A stretch of DNA of 11,199 bases from an uncultured Erysipelotrichaceae bacterium (GTDB lineage Bacteria > Bacillota_I > Bacilli_A > RF39 > UBA660), in NCBI GenBank assembly GCA_902797105.1, contig CADBRL010000054.1:1-11199 (forward strand), read 5' to 3'. The first letter of the stretch is position 1. Each line of letters starts with the position of its first letter. Under the pieces are notes generated by a model. The model was given only the letters and a program-made list of their open reading frames with translations. It was not told the DNA's origin and ran no database searches. The translations under genes were made by a program, and so were the position numbers. Of the stretch, positions 1-6,074 are shown piece after piece.

Positions 1-20
1 CATTAATATAAAACTTACTT

Positions 21-2426
21 TTATTTTTCAACTACAACATAATCATTAACTTTATCATTATCAAAATCATAATTAATCCAAATAACTGCACTCTTAGCTA
101 TTTTACTATTCCAAGCACTCCAGCTTAAATACACTTTATCATTAATAATTATTGGGTCAATATGAGTACTATAATTTTCATATCCAATTTCATTCTTTAA
201 ATTTACTAAAGTACCATAATTCATATTATTTAAAACTTTAAATTCATTATAATATTTAGACTTATTAACATTATCATAGCCAAGTATAGGTCTAAGTAAA
301 AAAGTAAACTTCTTATCACTTAAATAATCTTCACCATTATGTTTTTTATATAAATCAATTAATATATCCATTAAATAATCAATATCTTTAATTGGTCCCC
401 TATCTAAAGAAGTCGTACCACTTAAAGCTTCAAATATTCTTGTAACTATTTTTTCATCATTAAATTCTTCATATAAAGTTTTAACAAAATAATTATGATC
501 ACCATAATACCATTTATTTAAAGTATCACTTCCATAAATATATTCTAAAGCATTCAAGTAATAAGTAGCAAAATTATAAGCTAAAACTTCCTTAGTAAAA
601 TATTTAGATGTAAAACTTTCTGCTCCAGCTTCTGTAATATAATTAGAATAAGGAACACTTACATAATAACAACCATCAGGTATATTAGGCACAGCCTCAT
701 AAAGATCTATTTTATCACCACATTTATATAAAATTGTACTAGATGAACCTTTAATAGAATAATCAATAAAATGTATAAGCTCATGGTAAATAACTCTATC
801 TATATCAGAAGACAAATCAATTCTAGTATTAAAATCTTGATAAGTACCCGCAGCTTTACCTTCAAGTAAAACCTCAGTATTATGAATATTTAAATATCCA
901 AGTTTATGTAAAAAATAAAATTCATCAAGATAATTTTTATTATCAGCTATTACTTCAAATAAATCATAAACTTCTTTTTTATGATCAAGTAACATATAAT
1001 TGTTTTCTATTATATAAGTAAACTTTTTAAATAAATCTTCATTCTTATTTATTTTAAACTCTATATCTTTTAAATCATATTTACTTATTATATCATCTAT
1101 ATCCATATTAAAATTAAAACTAAAATCTAACTTTATATTTTTATCTATTCCAAGCTTTATTATATAAGTTTTATATAATGTTTCAAGTATTATTTCATCT
1201 TCATTTATAGTTATATTTACAAAAGTATCATTTACAAGTTTCTTACCATCTTTATATAAATAATGTTCATATATACCTTTAGATACATCACAATAACCAT
1301 TATTATTACAAACAATATTATTTAAATTATTATCTATTACATTTAAATCTTTATCTAAAGTAGAAGTTTTATAATCTGAATAATTATAACCACTATAGAA
1401 ATTATTAGATAAGTAAGTTATATTTGTATCTTCATCTACATCTATTTGTTTTAAATTCTTATCATAATATTTATAAGTTGTACCATCCCCGAGTAAATCT
1501 AAGAATGCTGCAACTTTAATATAATCACCTTCTAAAGTAATTTCTCCCCCACTAATTTCTTTATCTTTATAAAATAAAATATAATTATCTTCATCAATAC
1601 CAAGTATTGAATCATCAAATAATTCTTTATAAGCATACATACATTTATCAATAATAATATTATTTTTACTATCTTTTAATTTATAACCCTTTTCACAATT
1701 ATCTTTATTCATTACATATTTATTATTAATTTTAGTATTTTCACCATATAAAACACCATTATCAATATACATAATATTATCTTTATATGTAAATGTATTA
1801 TAATCCATATAACTTTCATCTTTATAAGTTATATCCTCATATACAATCTGTTTAGTTTTAACATCTAATAAATAACCTTTATTATTTAAAGAAAACCTAA
1901 AATAAGTAATTTCATCTTCATTACTATACGAAGATGAACTAATAAAATCACTCCATAATACCTTTTTAGTATTTAAATCAACTATAACACTTTTATCATT
2001 TTTTTGATAAGAATTAACAATTAATAGATCATTAACAAATTCTGCACTATATTCAAAATCTCCATTAAAATCTAATACATAAACTTTTCTCAAATTATAA
2101 TCATACACAACATTATCAACTAAAATATACTTATTATCTTGAGAATACTTAACATGACTTCCTGCTGTCATTTGATGACCATTCTTATTAATTATTTTTT
2201 TATTATTTTTATTTGTTACAATAATTAATCTTTTATCAAATATTTCATAACTTGTATATTCATTTGTATATTCACTAATAAAATTGTTATTAAAATCATA
2301 AATTACTAGTTTTTCACCTTCATCTCTAATATAAAAATCATTACCAATTTTTATATTAATATTATCAAGTGTAGTAATATTTTCTACCAAGTACATCTTT
2401 CTCTTCTTTGTTATTATTATCGCCAA
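21..2426 (-). CDS. Large repetitive protein with C-terminal HExxH metallopeptidase domain (body, out of frame with its anchor)
   Basis: Residues are counted from a TTG at 2426. Residues about 20-430 form an irregular series of short beta-strand-like stretches rich in Tyr, Asp and Asn (YDFNNN, YDYNLR and YKDGKK types), suggesting a propeller-like or repeat domain. I do not recognise its family. The C-terminal part (about 440-690) has HELIH at 548-552 and a later helix with TEAGAESFT around 598-606. E603, or less likely E599, is the probable third zinc ligand, as in gluzincins; the spacing loosely recalls lethal-factor-like peptidases. The TTG lacks a Shine-Dalgarno sequence. ATG 2396 has only a weak AGAAG upstream. 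A better N-terminus with a membrane anchor lies in another frame (2365-2508), so this is probably the body of a frameshifted, cell-surface gene. Zinc hydrolase function is inferred from the motif; the substrate is unknown. Confidence 0.75.
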   Translation of the reverse strand: MAIIITKKRKMYLVENITTLDNINIKIGNDFYIRDEGEKLVIYDFNNNFISEYTNEYTSYEIFDKRLIIVTNKNNKKIINKNGHQMTAGSHVKYSQDNKYILVDNVVYDYNLRKVYVLDFNGDFEYSAEFVNDLLIVNSYQKNDKSVIVDLNTKKVLWSDFISSSSYSNEDEITYFRFSLNNKGYLLDVKTKQIVYEDITYKDESYMDYNTFTYKDNIMYIDNGVLYGENTKINNKYVMNKDNCEKGYKLKDSKNNIIIDKCMYAYKELFDDSILGIDEDNYILFYKDKEISGGEITLEGDYIKVAAFLDLLGDGTTYKYYDKNLKQIDVDEDTNITYLSNNFYSGYNYSDYKTSTLDKDLNVIDNNLNNIVCNNNGYCDVSKGIYEHYLYKDGKKLVNDTFVNITINEDEIILETLYKTYIIKLGIDKNIKLDFSFNFNMDIDDIISKYDLKDIEFKINKNEDLFKKFTYIIENNYMLLDHKKEVYDLFEVIADNKNYLDEFYFLHKLGYLNIHNTEVLLEGKAAGTYQDFNTRIDLSSDIDRVIYHELIHFIDYSIKGSSSTILYKCGDKIDLYEAVPNIPDGCYYVSVPYSNYITEAGAESFTSKYFTKEVLAYNFATYYLNALEYIYGSDTLNKWYYGDHNYFVKTLYEEFNDEKIVTRIFEALSGTTSLDRGPIKDIDYLMDILIDLYKKHNGEDYLSDKKFTFLLRPILGYDNVNKSKYYNEFKVLNNMNYGTLVNLKNEIGYENYSTHIDPIIINDKVYLSWSAWNSKIAKSAVIWINYDFDNDKVNDYVVVEK

Positions 2427-2508
2427 TAATGATAAATACTAGAATACCACACCATACAACAAATAAAACTAAAATACTAATTAGTAATCTCTTTTTATTC
2501 TTTTTCAT
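2365..2508 (-). pseudogene. N-terminal signal-anchor fragment of the metallopeptidase gene, separated by a frameshift
   Basis: ATG 2508 opens a 47-codon frame. It begins with KKNKKR, followed by a hydrophobic stretch (residues 8-28, ending LVFIIIG) and a polar NNNKEEK linker, then reaches TGA at 2365-2367. This is a typical lipid-embedded anchor or uncleaved signal peptide. The ATG lies one base after the stop of the upstream small gene, which suggests translational coupling. The long downstream frame (stop at 21-23) is open only from about 2438 and lies in the +1 frame relative to this one. One surplus base, for example within GAAGAGAAAGATG near 2394-2406, would explain the break. It could be a real mutation, a programmed or phase-variable shift, or a sequencing error. 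I favour a single split gene. Confidence 0.7.
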
Positions 2509-2509
2509 A

Positions 2510-2737
2510 TTATTTATTCCCCATATAATATAATCTTTCACTCAAATTATTTGCAACAAAATCTATTTCTTCATACTCTTCATCTTCTAAATCAGCATCA
2601 TCTAAATATCTATCAATAAGAAGTAAGATTTCTGCTATTGTTTTACATTTAGTTACATCAATATTACATTTACTTAACACGCTAATTTCATAATCATTGA
2701 TAACAATATTATCGCCATATTTTTTTAGTTCATCCAT
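2510..2737 (-). CDS. Small acidic hypothetical protein, first gene of the metallopeptidase unit
   Basis: This encodes about 75 residues, soluble and predicted mostly helical. A strongly acidic stretch (DDADLEDEEYEEID) lies in its second half, and there is no signal peptide or membrane segment. I do not recognise the family. The ATG at 2737 is chosen because GAGG (2750-2747) sits 9 bases upstream. An in-frame ATG at 2752 would add five residues but lacks a well-placed ribosome site, and a TATGAT -10-like box at 2767-2762 would leave it almost no leader. The stop (2510-2512) is one base before the ATG of the anchored metallopeptidase, so the two are very likely co-transcribed and coupled. Being a cytosolic partner or inhibitor of the peptidase is possible but unsupported. 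Confidence 0.7.
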   Translation of the reverse strand: MDELKKYGDNIVINDYEISVLSKCNIDVTKCKTIAEILLLIDRYLDDADLEDEEYEEIDFVANNLSERLYYMGNK

Positions 2738-2773
2738 ATTCAATAACCTCATTTTTATTCTATCATACCTTTC

Positions 2774-2804
2774 AAAAAAAATATAGGTATTTTAAAACCT
2801 ATAT
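2774..2804 (-). terminator. Rho-independent terminator of the Rpn-like nuclease gene
   Basis: On the minus strand ATATAGGT (2804-2797) pairs perfectly with ACCTATAT (2788-2781) across an 8-base loop. Seven T follow (2780-2774). The hairpin begins in the stop codon of the nuclease gene. It separates that gene from the small-protein/metallopeptidase unit. Confidence 0.85.
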
Positions 2805-3652
2805 TAAATTTCTCCTTCATCAATTTGTTTTTTTAGTTTCTCAACTTCATACAATGCCAAATCAGTATTATCAGCTATTACTTGTAATGGTAAATTAGTA
2901 TTTTTCACAAGATTAATGGCTATTTCAATTGAATTTCTTCTTTTTACTCCAGCTTCATACACATCACGTTTTATCTCTTCTTTGTCATAAAGTAAAAGGT
3001 CATCAATATTTACTTTTAAACGATTAGCTTCTTTTAAAACTTTCTTCATGAACCTATCACCTTCATACAAACGAACCAACAAATCATTATCATCACATAC
3101 AAACAGATATAACAATTTCTTGAGTTCATCTGTGCCTTCCATAACTAAATTATAATCCATTTCATAAAGTTTGTAAAGGTTAATATCAATAATTTCTAAA
3201 TTGTCATATCTTTCAATATTATACTTTTCTTCAATAACTTTACTACGATATATAAACTCATTACATTTAAATTCATCATAACCATTTAGATTAATCTGAT
3301 AAACTTTTTTAATATTAGTATATTCTTTATCAGAAGATACTTGTCTTAATATTAATTGATGCAAATAAATTTGATTTTTATTATTTAACTTATAACTATC
3401 ATGAAAATTAATTTCTAAATTAACAAAAATATCACCATTTTCGTATACTAAATCCGCTTCACTACTTACAACATCTGGATGTACTGAAATATGTGGATTT
3501 AATGGAATAAAATTTTGACCAAGAAGTTCAACTGGTGTATCAATAATTAAACTTATAAGTTTAGTTAAATATTTTTGTCCAACTTTAGTATTAAAAAGTA
3601 TTTTGGCAAATTTATCAGTTAGAAGTACAAATTCTCTTTTAGTTGTATTCAT
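2804..3652 (-). CDS. PD-(D/E)XK nuclease family protein (Rpn/transposase-like, PDDEXK_2)
   Basis: The 282 residues match the general layout of Rpn-type proteins (recombination-promoting nuclease / 'PD-(D/E)XK nuclease family transposase'). The N-terminus is LLTDKFAKILFN. A nuclease core follows with SEADLVYENGDIFVNLEIN at 64-82, then a helical middle. The basic C-terminal tail (from about 236, KRRNSIEIAINLVKN) ends in an HTH-like LPLQVIADNTDLALYEVEKLK. The presumed catalytic residues are D67 and E80. Residue 82 is Asn where Lys or Gln is usual, so activity is uncertain. The start is firm: AAAGGAG (3666-3660) lies 7 bases before the ATG. The gene is monocistronic, with its own promoter and terminator. 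Family members are linked to RecA-independent recombination and to mobility or phage defence. No terminal repeats or partner genes are visible, so mobility here is not shown. Confidence 0.85.
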   Translation of the reverse strand: MNTTKREFVLLTDKFAKILFNTKVGQKYLTKLISLIIDTPVELLGQNFIPLNPHISVHPDVVSSEADLVYENGDIFVNLEINFHDSYKLNNKNQIYLHQLILRQVSSDKEYTNIKKVYQINLNGYDEFKCNEFIYRSKVIEEKYNIERYDNLEIIDINLYKLYEMDYNLVMEGTDELKKLLYLFVCDDNDLLVRLYEGDRFMKKVLKEANRLKVNIDDLLLYDKEEIKRDVYEAGVKRRNSIEIAINLVKNTNLPLQVIADNTDLALYEVEKLKKQIDEGEI

Positions 3653-3676
3653 ATAATTACTCCTTTCAAAGATGTT

Positions 3677-3704
3677 ATTATACAGATATTTATAAGTCTT
3701 TCAA
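3677..3704 (-). promoter_or_regulatory. Sigma-A-type promoter of the Rpn-like nuclease gene
   Basis: The minus strand reads TTGAAA (3704-3699), a 16-base spacer, then a perfect TATAAT (3682-3677). The predicted transcription start is near 3670, giving a leader of about 18 bases that holds the AAAGGAG ribosome site. Directly upstream, TTTGTCG occurs twice (3717-3711 and 3747-3741), exactly 30 bases apart. These may be binding sites but are unproven. Confidence 0.75.
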
Positions 3705-3767
3705 TACTATCGACAAATGATATCAAAACTTCTAATAAACCGACAAAATATTACAAAATTTATTATT

Positions 3768-3795
3768 AAAAAAATGCACCATTAAGTGCACTTTT
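3768..3795 (-). terminator. Rho-independent terminator of the small heat-shock protein gene
   Basis: Minus-strand AAAAGTGCAC (3795-3786) pairs with GTGCATTTTT (3779-3770). There is one G-U pair and a TTAATG loop, and the stem runs into a T tract. It starts five bases after the hsp20 stop codon. Confidence 0.8.
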
Positions 3796-3799
3796 ATAT

Positions 3800-4174
3800 T
3801 TATTTTATTTCAATATATTTTTTATTTTTATCTTCATCAACTTTAGAAACACTAATAGTTAAAATACCATCTTTAAATTCTGCTTCCATAGTGTCTTCAT
3901 CAACATCATCTAAATGGAAACTTCTTTCAAGTCTACCATACATTTTTCTTTCTCTATGAAGATATTTTTTATTGTCTTCATGTTTTTCATGATGTTCAGC
4001 TTTAACAACAATATTTCCTTTATTACATTCAACTTTTATATCTTTCTTGTCATATCCTGGAACATCCATTTCTATAAAGACTTTATTATCCTTTTCAAAG
4101 ATATCACATTTCATCTTACTTTCTTTTTCTAAATCACTTAACATATCATCAAAAAACATTCTGCTTGGTAACAT
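3800..4174 (-). CDS. hsp20: Small heat-shock protein, Hsp20/alpha-crystallin family
   Basis: An ATP-independent cytosolic holdase that binds unfolding proteins during stress and passes them to DnaK/ClpB-type refolding machines. The alpha-crystallin domain covers about residues 22-110 (FIEMDVPGYDKKDIKVE near the start). The hallmark A-x-x-x-x-G-I-L is in AEFKDGILTISV (98-109), and a C-terminal I-x-I (IEI, 121-123) serves oligomer contacts. With 124 residues it is a short member with a minimal N-terminal arm. ATG 4174 (MLPSRMFFDD) is preferred because it matches usual Hsp20 starts. Tandem ATGs at 4186 and 4183 sit directly against or 3 bases from AAAGG (4191-4187), too close for good initiation, so the start remains uncertain by four residues. 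Regulation is by CIRCE/HrcA (4287-4313) on a strong promoter, with an approximately 90-base leader that can fold. Confidence 0.93.
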   Translation of the reverse strand: MLPSRMFFDDMLSDLEKESKMKCDIFEKDNKVFIEMDVPGYDKKDIKVECNKGNIVVKAEHHEKHEDNKKYLHRERKMYGRLERSFHLDDVDEDTMEAEFKDGILTISVSKVDEDKNKKYIEIK

Positions 4175-4201
4175 AAATATCATCATCCTTTCATATTTAA
4201 T

Positions 4202-4235
4202 ATTTTCAAATTCTTTATGTTTATACTTTGAAAAT
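4202..4235 (-). promoter_or_regulatory. Leader inverted repeat upstream of hsp20 (possible RNA thermometer element)
   Basis: In the hsp20 leader ATTTTCAAA (4235-4227) and TTTGAAAAT (4210-4202) can form a 9-bp, all-A/U-plus-two-G/C stem around a 16-base loop. It lies 10 bases before the AAAGG ribosome site. A second hairpin, GTTAATT-GAGAG-AATTAAC (4265-4247), sits right at the predicted transcript start. Neither directly covers the ribosome site, so temperature control is only a possibility. Confidence 0.4.
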
Positions 4236-4271
4236 GTTTTTTATTTGTTAATTCTCTCAATTAACACTATC

Positions 4272-4300
4272 ATTATATTACTATATTTAGCACTTGTCAA
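4272..4300 (-). promoter_or_regulatory. Consensus sigma-A promoter of hsp20
   Basis: The minus strand reads TTGACA (4300-4295), a 17-base spacer, then TATAAT (4277-4272): both boxes and the spacing match consensus exactly. The -35 box begins in the 9-base CIRCE spacer and runs into one CIRCE arm, so bound HrcA would exclude RNA polymerase. Predicted start is near 4265. Confidence 0.9.
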
Positions 4301-4313
4301 GTATAAGTGCTAA
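4287..4313. promoter_or_regulatory. CIRCE operator (HrcA binding site)
   Basis: The sequence is TTAGCACTT (4287-4295), nine bases, AAGTGCTAA (4305-4313). It is a perfect inverted repeat with the exact CIRCE geometry, differing from the classic TTAGCACTC/GAGTGCTAA only at the innermost base of each arm. HrcA binds CIRCE and represses heat-shock genes until stress occupies GroEL. Here it controls hsp20 rather than the more usual groESL or hrcA-grpE-dnaK operons. Confidence 0.93.
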
Positions 4314-4334
4314 TATTCACAAAACTTTCACAAA

Positions 4335-5171
4335 TTATTTTTTATAAACTAAGAACTCCACAAATTTAACATTTATCTTTTCAGCTTTAATATTGCCTTT
4401 CAAATATTCTTCCCAAAGTACTAAATCATGTAAATTAACATCTTCATCAACAAGTATTTCAATAACAACCTTATAATACTTATTAACATTAATTAAATTA
4501 CAATTAGAATAGCTAATACCTTCACCATCCTTTATAACATTTTCAATTTTTTTAATTACTTTTTTACTTTGGTCATTTTGACAATTCAAAGATATCAAAT
4601 TACTTACAACAATATTTATACCTTTATATATAAGGATGGTGCCCATAAATATAGAACCAATTAAATCAAAAACTGGCATTATACTACCTAAAAATATAAA
4701 AAACACACTTCCAAGAGTTAATACAGCATCATAATATGAAACATGAGCCATATCCATTAACATTTCACTTTGAATACTTTTAGCATTTTTAAATAAATAA
4801 TTACTAAAAACTAATTTAACAACTCCAACTACCAACAAAACTAATAATATTTTTAAATCCGTTTCTACAAATTTTAGAAAAAAAGATTTAATTATTATAA
4901 ATAATCCAAGAAAACAAAATAAAACACCTAAAAAGATATTAGCATAACTCTGAGGCTTACCATAACCAAAAGGTTCTTTTCTACTTGCTCTTCTACCTCT
5001 AAATATTGAACCACTAAAGCCAACAAAGTCCAAAACAGTATCACTTAAAGTATTATAACCACTAACCATTAAAGTATAAGAATTAAATATCAAACCGGCA
5101 TATATTTTAGCTAATGTTATGATAGCATTAAAAACTATACTTAGAACAGTTACACTTCTTTCTTTTTTCAT
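4335..5171 (-). CDS. Cation diffusion facilitator family protein, divergent
   Basis: The 278 residues follow the CDF plan: about six membrane helices (roughly 7-28, 34-56, 78-98, 107-127, 147-168, 170-193) and a cytosolic C-terminal domain (about 200-278). The hallmark segment LSDTVLDFVGF...EPFGYGKPQ (42-74) is present. Such proteins export Zn, Mn, Fe or Co by proton antiport. The usual metal-site residues are altered. Helix 2 has N40...D44 where H/D...D is usual. Helix 5 has H143-VSYY-D148, one residue longer than the normal HxxxD. Metal choice and even transport activity are therefore uncertain. The ribosome site AGGTGAT lies close to ATG 5171, and only seven bases separate the gene from the nitroreductase stop, so they form one operon. 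I see no terminator after it, and read-through into the hsp20 region is possible. Confidence 0.85.
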   Translation of the reverse strand: MKKERSVTVLSIVFNAIITLAKIYAGLIFNSYTLMVSGYNTLSDTVLDFVGFSGSIFRGRRASRKEPFGYGKPQSYANIFLGVLFCFLGLFIIIKSFFLKFVETDLKILLVLLVVGVVKLVFSNYLFKNAKSIQSEMLMDMAHVSYYDAVLTLGSVFFIFLGSIMPVFDLIGSIFMGTILIYKGINIVVSNLISLNCQNDQSKKVIKKIENVIKDGEGISYSNCNLINVNKYYKVVIEILVDEDVNLHDLVLWEEYLKGNIKAEKINVKFVEFLVYKK

Positions 5172-5178
5172 AAATCAC

Positions 5179-5703
5179 CTATTTATCAAATATTATATAA
5201 TCTTCTTTTCTAGTCATTGCTGGTGGCAAAATCATATCACGATAACCTAAAACAACATTACCAATTCCAATATATTCATCACCAAGTCCCCATTTAGACA
5301 TCAATTTCTTACCAAAATCAGTTTCAAATGTTTCTTTAGCTCTATGAACCCAACAACTATCAACACCTAAACTAAATGCAGCATTTACCATATTAGATAT
5401 AACAGCACATCCATCTTCAACATATGTTGAAACATTTTTATCCGCAAAAACAATCACTAAAGTCGGAGCATTATAAAAAGGATTTAAACCTACTTTATTA
5501 ACAAAACTACCATTTACTTTAGCTATTTCTTCAATTAATTCTCTATTTTGAACAACTACAATTTTAGCACTTTGTTTACTTTTCCCATTCGGAGCAAAAG
5601 TACCACATTTAAGTATTTCATCAAGGATTTCTCTAGGAATTTGCTTATCTTTAAACTTTCTTATACTACGTCTTTCACACAAAACTTTTGTTACTTCATT
5701 CAT
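5179..5703 (-). CDS. Nitroreductase family FMN-dependent oxidoreductase
   Basis: A 174-residue flavoprotein of the NfsA/FRP-like nitroreductase fold, which uses NAD(P)H to reduce quinones, nitro compounds or other small acceptors; the physiological substrate cannot be read from sequence. FMN-phosphate contacts are RRSIRKF (11-17) and APNGKSKQ (37-44). The core helix DGCAVISNMVNAAFSLG is at 97-113. The C-terminal flavin loop is GLGDEYIGIGNVVLGY at 139-154. Length is typical for a compact member, probably a homodimer. GGAG lies 9 bases before ATG 5703. It is the first gene of a pair with the CDF-like transporter and is transcribed away from tRNA-His. The pairing hints at a redox or metal stress role, which is inference only. 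Confidence 0.9.
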   Translation of the reverse strand: MNEVTKVLCERRSIRKFKDKQIPREILDEILKCGTFAPNGKSKQSAKIVVVQNRELIEEIAKVNGSFVNKVGLNPFYNAPTLVIVFADKNVSTYVEDGCAVISNMVNAAFSLGVDSCWVHRAKETFETDFGKKLMSKWGLGDEYIGIGNVVLGYRDMILPPAMTRKEDYIIFDK

Positions 5704-5724
5704 TTAAATCATCTCCATAATATA

Positions 5725-5733
5725 ATAATATCA
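5725..5733 (-). promoter_or_regulatory. Extended -10 promoter element for the nitroreductase/CDF operon
   Basis: On the minus strand TGATATTAT (5733-5725) fits the extended -10 form TGnTATAAT. No good -35 box lies upstream, as is common for extended -10 promoters. The ribosome site follows about 10 bases later, so the leader is short. Confidence 0.4.
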
Positions 5734-5753
5734 CAAAAATTGCGTTTAGGGTA

Positions 5754-5782
5754 TTGCTTTTTGAAAAAAAATTTGGTAATAT
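5754..5782 (+). promoter_or_regulatory. Probable promoter of tRNA-His
   Basis: TTGCTT (5754-5759), a 17-base spacer and TAATAT (5777-5782) resemble sigma-A boxes and would start transcription about 10 bases before the tRNA. An alternative -35, TTGAAA at 5761, gives poorer spacing. Confidence 0.45.
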
Positions 5783-5799
5783 AAGTTATACCAAGTCAT

Positions 5800-5876
5800 G
5801 GTGCAATTGGTGAAGTGGTTAACACGCCGGATTGTGGCTCCGGTATGCAAGGGTTCGATTCCCTTATTGTGCCCCA
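5800..5876 (+). tRNA. tRNA-His (anticodon GTG)
   Basis: A complete cloverleaf can be drawn. G-1 is at 5800. The acceptor strand is 5801-5807 pairing with 5866-5872, including two G-U pairs. The D stem is GTG/CAC. The anticodon stem CCGGA/TCCGG (5827-5831 / 5839-5843) carries the loop TTGTGGC with GTG at 5834-5836. The T stem is AAGGG/CCCTT (5849-5853 / 5861-5865) with loop TTCGATT. G-1 opposite discriminator C73 (5873) is the histidine identity pair. CCA (5874-5876) is encoded. The gene is a single unit with its own promoter and terminator. Confidence 0.97.
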
Positions 5877-5889
5877 TATAGAGTAAATA

Positions 5890-5919
5890 AATCCCTTAAA
5901 ATAAGGGATTTTTTATTTT
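5890..5919 (+). terminator. Rho-independent terminator of tRNA-His
   Basis: AATCCCTTA (5890-5898) pairs perfectly with TAAGGGATT (5902-5910) around an AAA loop. TTTTATTTT follows. It lies 13 bases after the CCA end. Confidence 0.88.
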
Positions 5920-6018
5920 CGTATAATAACAAAAAAGGAACTGCACTTAATTTAACATCTATAAAAACGACAACACATTTATTAAATTTTCTTTTTCCAA
6001 ATTTTCAATAAACTCTTC

Positions 6019-6049
6019 TATAAAATATTTGCATACACAAAGCAAATAT
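6019..6049 (+). promoter_or_regulatory. Candidate ligD promoter -10 box and adjoining inverted repeat
   Basis: TATAAA (6019-6024) is a plausible -10 with no clear -35. Directly after it ATATTTGC (6025-6032) and GCAAATAT (6042-6049) form an 8-bp inverted repeat with a 9-base gap, at the expected start of transcription and about 25 bases before the start codon. It could be an operator or a leader hairpin. The rest of 5920-6062 shows nothing else I can name. Confidence 0.35.
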
Positions 6050-6074
6050 AAGCAAACTATAAATGGTGATTATT

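Noticed and set aside
2774..3747. Insertion sequence around the Rpn-like gene
   Set aside because: No terminal inverted repeats or target duplications are visible; the inverted repeats flanking it are terminators.
3914..4313. Two plus-strand open frames (3914-4132 and 4047-4313) opposite hsp20 and its promoter
   Set aside because: They mirror the AT-rich hsp20 coding strand, consist of low-complexity Phe/Ile/Ser, lack ribosome sites and run through the CIRCE operator.
4287..4313. CIRCE inverted repeat as a terminator for the CDF-like gene
   Set aside because: No T tract follows on the minus strand, and the 9-9-9 arrangement is exactly that of an HrcA operator.
5548..5784. Plus-strand open frame opposite the nitroreductase start
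   Set aside because: It is antisense to conserved nitroreductase residues and runs into the tRNA promoter; no ribosome site.
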